64,000 bases of DNA from an uncultured Bacteroidales bacterium (GTDB taxonomy: Bacteria; Bacteroidota; Bacteroidia; Bacteroidales; Paludibacteraceae). Below, piece after piece: positions 60,360 through 64,000 of this stretch (its first letter is position 1; every line of letters begins with the position of its first letter). The stretch is taken from the NCBI GenBank assembly GCA_900319005.1, contig ONMV01000003.1:124001-188000 (forward strand). Reading direction: 5' to 3'. The notes below the pieces were generated by a model. That model made no database searches. It was not told where the DNA came from and was given only the letters and a program-made list of their open reading frames with translations. Position numbers and translations under genes: made by a program.

Positions 60360-61064
60360 ATGAGTAAAAACTACGCTAAAAGAATAAGGACTTATTTGTG
60401 TCTAATGACGCATATAAGTCTTTATTCCTTATTCTTTATTCCATTAGTTTCTTGTAGTCATCCTACGCAAGAGACGGTCATAATCGAGGATCATCTGGTG
60501 GCTTACCCCGGACGGACTTTCAATTATAAAATGAAGTTCAACGACCTCCAGTCCAAACAGCATGATGTGGCATCCCGTATCGGTTTGCCCCATCCGCCTA
60601 AGAATAGAATCGATGCCGCATCTATGCGTAAAAGTCTCGTTGAAATCGAGACAAATAGCAATTATATCGTCGATAGTCTGACGCACTCGATTCCTTACCT
60701 CATTCCATCCGCCAAACGCGAGTTGGATGCTATCGGGGCAGAGTGGGCGGATATCTTGGCGCGTAACGGATTGCCGCATTACCGATTCTATGTGACCTCT
60801 GTCTTGCGCACTCAGGAAGACGTCAAATTTCTTCAACACAGCGGAAACATCAATTCCACTACCCAATCTTGTCATTGTTATGGCACCACGTTTGATCTTG
60901 CTTATATGCGTTATGATAAAGTAACGCGCACACGCGATTACATGCACGAGGATAACCTCAAATTAGTCTTGGGTCAAGTACTTCTTAATCATCAGCGGGC
61001 TGGTAAGATTTACGTCAAGTACGAAGCCAAACAATCCTGTTTCCACATCACCATAAGGGAATAA
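60360..61064 (+). CDS. DUF5715-type exported protein, possible M15-like peptidase
   Basis: 234 residues from the ATG at 60360; an earlier in-frame ATG (60342) lies inside cysS. A membrane or lipoprotein signal (SLFFIPLVSC) begins the protein. The C-terminal half reads VTSVLRTQEDVKFL ... QSCHCYGTTFDLAYMRY ... QSCFHITI. The spacing H-x6-D plus a late H matches the zinc ligands of M15 (VanY/DacA-like) D,D-carboxypeptidases and of DUF5715. I infer a periplasmic cell-wall peptidase or lysozyme-like protein. Downstream terminator at 61071. Confidence 0.75.
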   Translation: MSKNYAKRIRTYLCLMTHISLYSLFFIPLVSCSHPTQETVIIEDHLVAYPGRTFNYKMKFNDLQSKQHDVASRIGLPHPPKNRIDAASMRKSLVEIETNSNYIVDSLTHSIPYLIPSAKRELDAIGAEWADILARNGLPHYRFYVTSVLRTQEDVKFLQHSGNINSTTQSCHCYGTTFDLAYMRYDKVTRTRDYMHEDNLKLVLGQVLLNHQRAGKIYVKYEAKQSCFHITIRE

Positions 61065-61070
61065 TAAACA

Positions 61071-61096
61071 AAAAGAGCAGCAAACGCTGCTCTTTT
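61071..61096 (+). terminator. Intrinsic terminator after the DUF5715 gene
   Basis: AAAAGAGCAGC-AAAC-GCTGCTCTTTT, a perfect 11-bp stem. It also sits 2 nt past the convergent tRNA and may end that transcript. Confidence 0.85.
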
Positions 61097-61097
61097 G

Positions 61098-61170
61098 TCG
61101 AGAAGACGTGACTCGAACACGCGACCCCTACGTCCCGAACGTAGTGCGCTACCAACTGCGCTACTTCTCG
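61098..61170 (-). tRNA. tRNA-Pro (CGG)
   Basis: Full cloverleaf on the minus strand: acceptor CGAGAAG/CTTCTCG, D arm GCGC/GCGC, anticodon stem CTACG/CGTAG with loop TTCGGGA (anticodon CGG, reads CCG), short variable loop, T arm GCGTG-TTCGAGT-CACGT, discriminator A. The 3' CCA is not encoded. Confidence 0.93.
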
Positions 61171-61228
61171 CTCACTTTCGATTCGATTATTTGCTTGCGC
61201 AATTTTATCGATTTTTCAAAAGCGGGTG

Positions 61229-61258
61229 CAAAAGTACTGCTTTTTTTTGAATTGTGCA
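61229..61258 (-). promoter_or_regulatory. Promoter of tRNA-Pro
   Basis: Minus strand: TTG at 61258-61256, 19-bp spacer, TACTTTTG at 61236-61229, with the GCAG extension; about 50 nt before the tRNA. Confidence 0.7.
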
Positions 61259-61271
61259 AATTTTTCAGCAA

Positions 61272-63587
61272 TTATTTTGCACTTTTTCGCTTAAAAGTAC
61301 GTTTTCCGGGTTTTAATGGTTCATTTTTAGCCATTATTTCGCGTACTTCTGCTTCGGTGAGGCTTGCTGCGTCGCTGCTCTTGGGGATTTGATAATTTCC
61401 TTCCGGAGTATGGATGTACGCTCCGTATTTGCCTCTGAGCACCTGCACATCACCCCATTGGTGAATAGGGGTTAGTGCGAGTTGTTTCTGCGCAATCAGC
61501 TCTATCGCCTCATCCATCGTGAGCTTGAGTGGGTCTTTGCCGCGAGGAATGGAGATAAACTGATTATCATAGTTCACGTATGGACCGTATTTACCTTCGC
61601 CGATCACCACCTCTTTTCCTGCAAATTCGCCCAAGGTGAGCGGAAGAGAAGTTTTGAATAATTCCAGTGCTTCTGCCAGCGTAATGGTGAAGACGGATTG
61701 ACCCTTTTTCAGACTTGCAAAACGCGGTTTGTCGTTTGCCGCATCGCCCAACTGGACACAAGGACCGATCTTGCTGATTTTAGCAATCACCGGTTGACCT
61801 GTCGTAGGATCATTACCTAATACCCTGCCGGCTACTTTTCCCGATGGAATCGAGGAAAGTAAGGGTTTGAATTTCTTGTAAAAACTATCTACCGTCTCTA
61901 CCCAATCGCTCTTTCCGATGGCAATACGGTCGAATTGCTCCTCCTCATTAGCGGTGAAATCATAGCTGAGAATGGAAGGGAAATGAGCGACTAAGAAATC
62001 ATTGGTGATAATACCCAAATCGGTTGGTAAGAGACGCTGGGACTCTGCGCCGTACATCTCTGATTTGGTATGTTCTACTACCTCCCCGTTCTTGAGTGTT
62101 AAGATGGCTGTGTCACGTTTCTGACCGGCTACCGAACCTTTCTCCACATATTTTACATGTTGGATGGTCTCAATAATCGTGGCATAAGTGGAAGGACGGC
62201 CGATACCGAGTTCTTCCATGCGCTTTACCAGACTTGCCTCGTTGTAACGGAAGGGAGGTTTGGCATAAGTCTGAATCCCCTCTGCACTTTGCAGTTTCAG
62301 ACGCTCGCGTTGAGCCATTGAAGGCAGAATCCGACGCTCTTCCGATTCTTCATCCGTTGATTGTACATAAACGCGGGTGAAACCGTCGAAAGTAATCACT
62401 TCGCCTACTGCCACAAACGCATACTTGCTGCCGTGTACCGATACTTCGATGGTCGTCCGCTCACTCTCAGCTTCCGCCATTTGGGAAGCGATCGTACGTT
62501 TCCAAATTAACTCATATAAACGCTGCTCGTCTCGTCCGTTACCGGCGGTAAGCACATCCATGTAAGTCGGACGGATTGCCTCGTGTGCCTCTTGTGCACC
62601 TTTCGATTTGGTATGGTATTGACGCGTATGTACGTACTCTGCGCCGTATTGCTCGGTAATCACGTTCTTGCTGGTCGCCAGCGCTAAGGAGGACAGGTTG
62701 ACCGAGTCAGTACGCATGTATGTGATTTTTCCGCTCTCATAGAGAGATTGCGCCAGACGCATCGTCTTCGACACCGCGAATTTTAATTTTCTTGCTGCCT
62801 CCTGTTGTAACGTAGAGGTTGTGAAAGGAGGTGCAGGCATATGTTTGGTCGGCTTGCGTTGTACATCGCGTACGATAAACTGAGACTTAGGCAGATTCTG
62901 TAAAAAATCCATCGCATCTTTCTTGTGCGAAAAACGATGGTTTAACTCGCATCTCAGAATAGAGGCATCGCCCGGATTTGATCCGATGAAATCGGCACAA
63001 ATGCGGTATGAGGACGATGCACGGAAGGCTTCTATCTCACGCTCTTTCTCCACAATCAGACGTACCGCTACCGATTGTACACGACCGGCAGAAAGACCGG
63101 TAGTCACTTTCTTCCAAAGAATCGGCGAAAGTTCAAAACCTACGATGCGGTCAAGCACACGGCGGGCCTGCTGCGCGTTCACCAAGTTGTAATCAATATC
63201 ACGCGGATGGAGAATGGCTTCTTGGATGGCCGGTTTGGTAATCTCGTGAAAAACGATGCGCTTCGTGTTTTTCTCATCCAAGCTTAATACTTCTTTTAAA
63301 TGCCATGCAATAGCTTCTCCCTCGCGGTCCTCATCGGAAGCCAACCAAACCGTATCTGCTTTATATGCTTCCTTTTGCAGTTGTTCTATTAGATGGGTTT
63401 TGTGCTCATCAATCGCGTAATGGGGCTGATAGCCATGCTCGAAATCGATACCCATGGAGTTTTTGCCGATGGGCTCGATGTCGCGGATATGACCCTGACT
63501 GCTCAATACATGATAGTCACTTCCGAGAAATTTCTCAATTGTTTTGGCTTTCGCCGGAGACTCTACTATTACCAAATTTTTGCTCAT
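61272..63587 (-). CDS. topA: DNA topoisomerase I (type IA)
   Basis: 771 residues. TOPRIM domain with NLVIVESPAKAKTIEKFLG and WLASDEDREGEAIAWHL (acidic triad); active-site Tyr in GKITYMRTDSVNLS (about residue 291). The C-terminus has repeated topoisomerase C-terminal modules (VVIGEGKYGPYVNYDNQF, VQVLRGKYGAYIHTPEG) in place of Cys4 zinc fingers and ends in a Lys/Arg-rich tail. Relaxes negative supercoils. Promoter at 63629-63659. Confidence 0.96.
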   Translation of the reverse strand: MSKNLVIVESPAKAKTIEKFLGSDYHVLSSQGHIRDIEPIGKNSMGIDFEHGYQPHYAIDEHKTHLIEQLQKEAYKADTVWLASDEDREGEAIAWHLKEVLSLDEKNTKRIVFHEITKPAIQEAILHPRDIDYNLVNAQQARRVLDRIVGFELSPILWKKVTTGLSAGRVQSVAVRLIVEKEREIEAFRASSSYRICADFIGSNPGDASILRCELNHRFSHKKDAMDFLQNLPKSQFIVRDVQRKPTKHMPAPPFTTSTLQQEAARKLKFAVSKTMRLAQSLYESGKITYMRTDSVNLSSLALATSKNVITEQYGAEYVHTRQYHTKSKGAQEAHEAIRPTYMDVLTAGNGRDEQRLYELIWKRTIASQMAEAESERTTIEVSVHGSKYAFVAVGEVITFDGFTRVYVQSTDEESEERRILPSMAQRERLKLQSAEGIQTYAKPPFRYNEASLVKRMEELGIGRPSTYATIIETIQHVKYVEKGSVAGQKRDTAILTLKNGEVVEHTKSEMYGAESQRLLPTDLGIITNDFLVAHFPSILSYDFTANEEEQFDRIAIGKSDWVETVDSFYKKFKPLLSSIPSGKVAGRVLGNDPTTGQPVIAKISKIGPCVQLGDAANDKPRFASLKKGQSVFTITLAEALELFKTSLPLTLGEFAGKEVVIGEGKYGPYVNYDNQFISIPRGKDPLKLTMDEAIELIAQKQLALTPIHQWGDVQVLRGKYGAYIHTPEGNYQIPKSSDAASLTEAEVREIMAKNEPLKPGKRTFKRKSAK

Positions 63588-63628
63588 AAACGTATAATAA
63601 TAAGGTGTAACCCTTCAAAAAACGGCTG

Positions 63629-63659
63629 CAAAAGTAGTATATTTTATTTATTTATGCAA
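63629..63659 (-). promoter_or_regulatory. Promoter of topA
   Basis: Minus strand: TTG at 63659-63657, 20-bp spacer, TACTTTTG at 63636-63629. Confidence 0.75.
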
Positions 63660-63675
63660 ATTTTTTTTTATTCGC

Positions 63676-63706
63676 TTGCATATACCAAAGATATTTAGTA
63701 TCTTTG
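63676..63706 (+). promoter_or_regulatory. Promoter of the NfeD-like gene
   Basis: TTGCATAT at 63676, 20-bp spacer, TATCTTTG at 63699-63706; divergent to topA. Confidence 0.8.
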
Positions 63707-63754
63707 CAGCCGATTTGAAAAAAATAGTTGTAATTTTTTTAACAAAATACTTGC

Positions 63755-64000
63755 ATGAACGTTTTTTTAGTCGTATTATTAGTGCTCGCGGGCGTCACGT
63801 TATTATTATTGGAGATGTTCCTTTTGCCGGGGTTCGGCATTGCGGGTGTTAGCGGTTTTGCCTGTCTTATCGGTGCAGTTGTTGTTGCGTGGATTTGGAT
63901 GGGGCATGTCGCTGGGTTAATCACGATGGGTGCGTGTGTCTTGATGTCTGCTTTGGCTGTCTGGGGATTTGTCCGCAGCCATGCTTTGGAGAAAATGGCA
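63755..64000 (+). CDS. NfeD-like membrane protein, 3' end outside window
   Basis: 82 codons from the ATG at 63755 to the window edge with no stop. Three hydrophobic segments: NVFLVVLLVLAGVTLLLLEM, then the NfeD-type PGFGIAGVSGFACLIGAVVV, then a third span before GFVRSHALEKMA. The EMFLLPGFGIAGVSG pattern is typical of NfeD/ClpP-like membrane proteins, often paired with a stomatin (SPFH) or flotillin gene downstream. Only the membrane part is visible; the beta-barrel (OB) end would lie beyond the window. Confidence 0.75.
   Translation, partial: MNVFLVVLLVLAGVTLLLLEMFLLPGFGIAGVSGFACLIGAVVVAWIWMGHVAGLITMGACVLMSALAVWGFVRSHALEKMA

Overview
The window looks like a chromosomal segment of a Bacteroidota member, order Bacteroidales. 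The reasons are: about twenty promoters of the Bacteroidetes type (a TTG/TTTG box, about 20 bp, then TAnnTTTG); BspA-type leucine-rich surface proteins; many lipoproteins with an SPII signal; PorX, the type IX secretion response regulator; DUF4271 next to hemD; DUF4294; FISUMP and DUF3244 families; and a DUF59-Mrp ATPase. No rRNA, CRISPR array or intact insertion sequence was seen. The genus cannot be fixed from the sequence alone.

Layout. 1-6100: the 3' end of a giant LamG surface protein, a small lipoprotein carrying a related domain, and a DcuA/B-type C4-dicarboxylate transporter. 6215-9274: a TPR/HTH membrane protein with a DUF3244 secreted protein, then a CotH-like lipoprotein; the two transcription units share a 62-bp promoter module. 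9374-12401: Mrp ATPase, MATE transporter and a convergent DUF4294 protein. 12402-18753 is the most accessory-looking part. It has a repeat-rich gene desert, a degenerate class II tRNA-like sequence with an isoleucine GAU anticodon, a FISUMP remnant, an AT-rich gene with an ADP-ribosyltransferase-like signature, an LRR protein and its membrane partner, an AAA_14/DUF4143 ATPase with four 23-bp iterons upstream, and a 125-bp nested palindrome. 18754-23793 (minus strand): a lipoprotein, a secreted protein, a Bacteroidetes helical-domain protein, a membrane Ser/Thr kinase and prolyl-tRNA synthetase. 24361-30413: a 1782-residue BspA-like adhesin with a poly-G tract in its signal peptide, a tiny ORF and a lipoprotein.

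30649-43018 is mostly housekeeping: gpmI, a Cys-rich micro-lipoprotein, PASTA protein, RluD, PorX, an EEP phosphatase, rhomboid, HU, adk, obgE, ClC channel, an aminotransferase and a putative small RNA. 43142-50199 is a minus-strand housekeeping run: trmD, yidD, rnpA, hemD, DUF4271, U32, asd, DUF2582, fabF, acpP. 50327-54983: a metallophosphatase, mutL, a tail-anchored protein and an OmpA/TPR lipoprotein. 55166-64000: YhcH, glgB, nagB, cysS, a DUF5715/M15-like protein, tRNA-Pro(CGG), topA and the start of an NfeD-like gene.

Two genome-wide features stand out. First, more than a dozen short imperfect tandem repeats, mostly of about 8 bp period with 3-5 units, sit at gene junctions and inside genes in frame, where they supply start regions, stop codons, linkers or part of a signal peptide. 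Second, many promoters carry a palindromic -33 element, TTGCATATATGCAA, and a GCAG extension before the -7 box.
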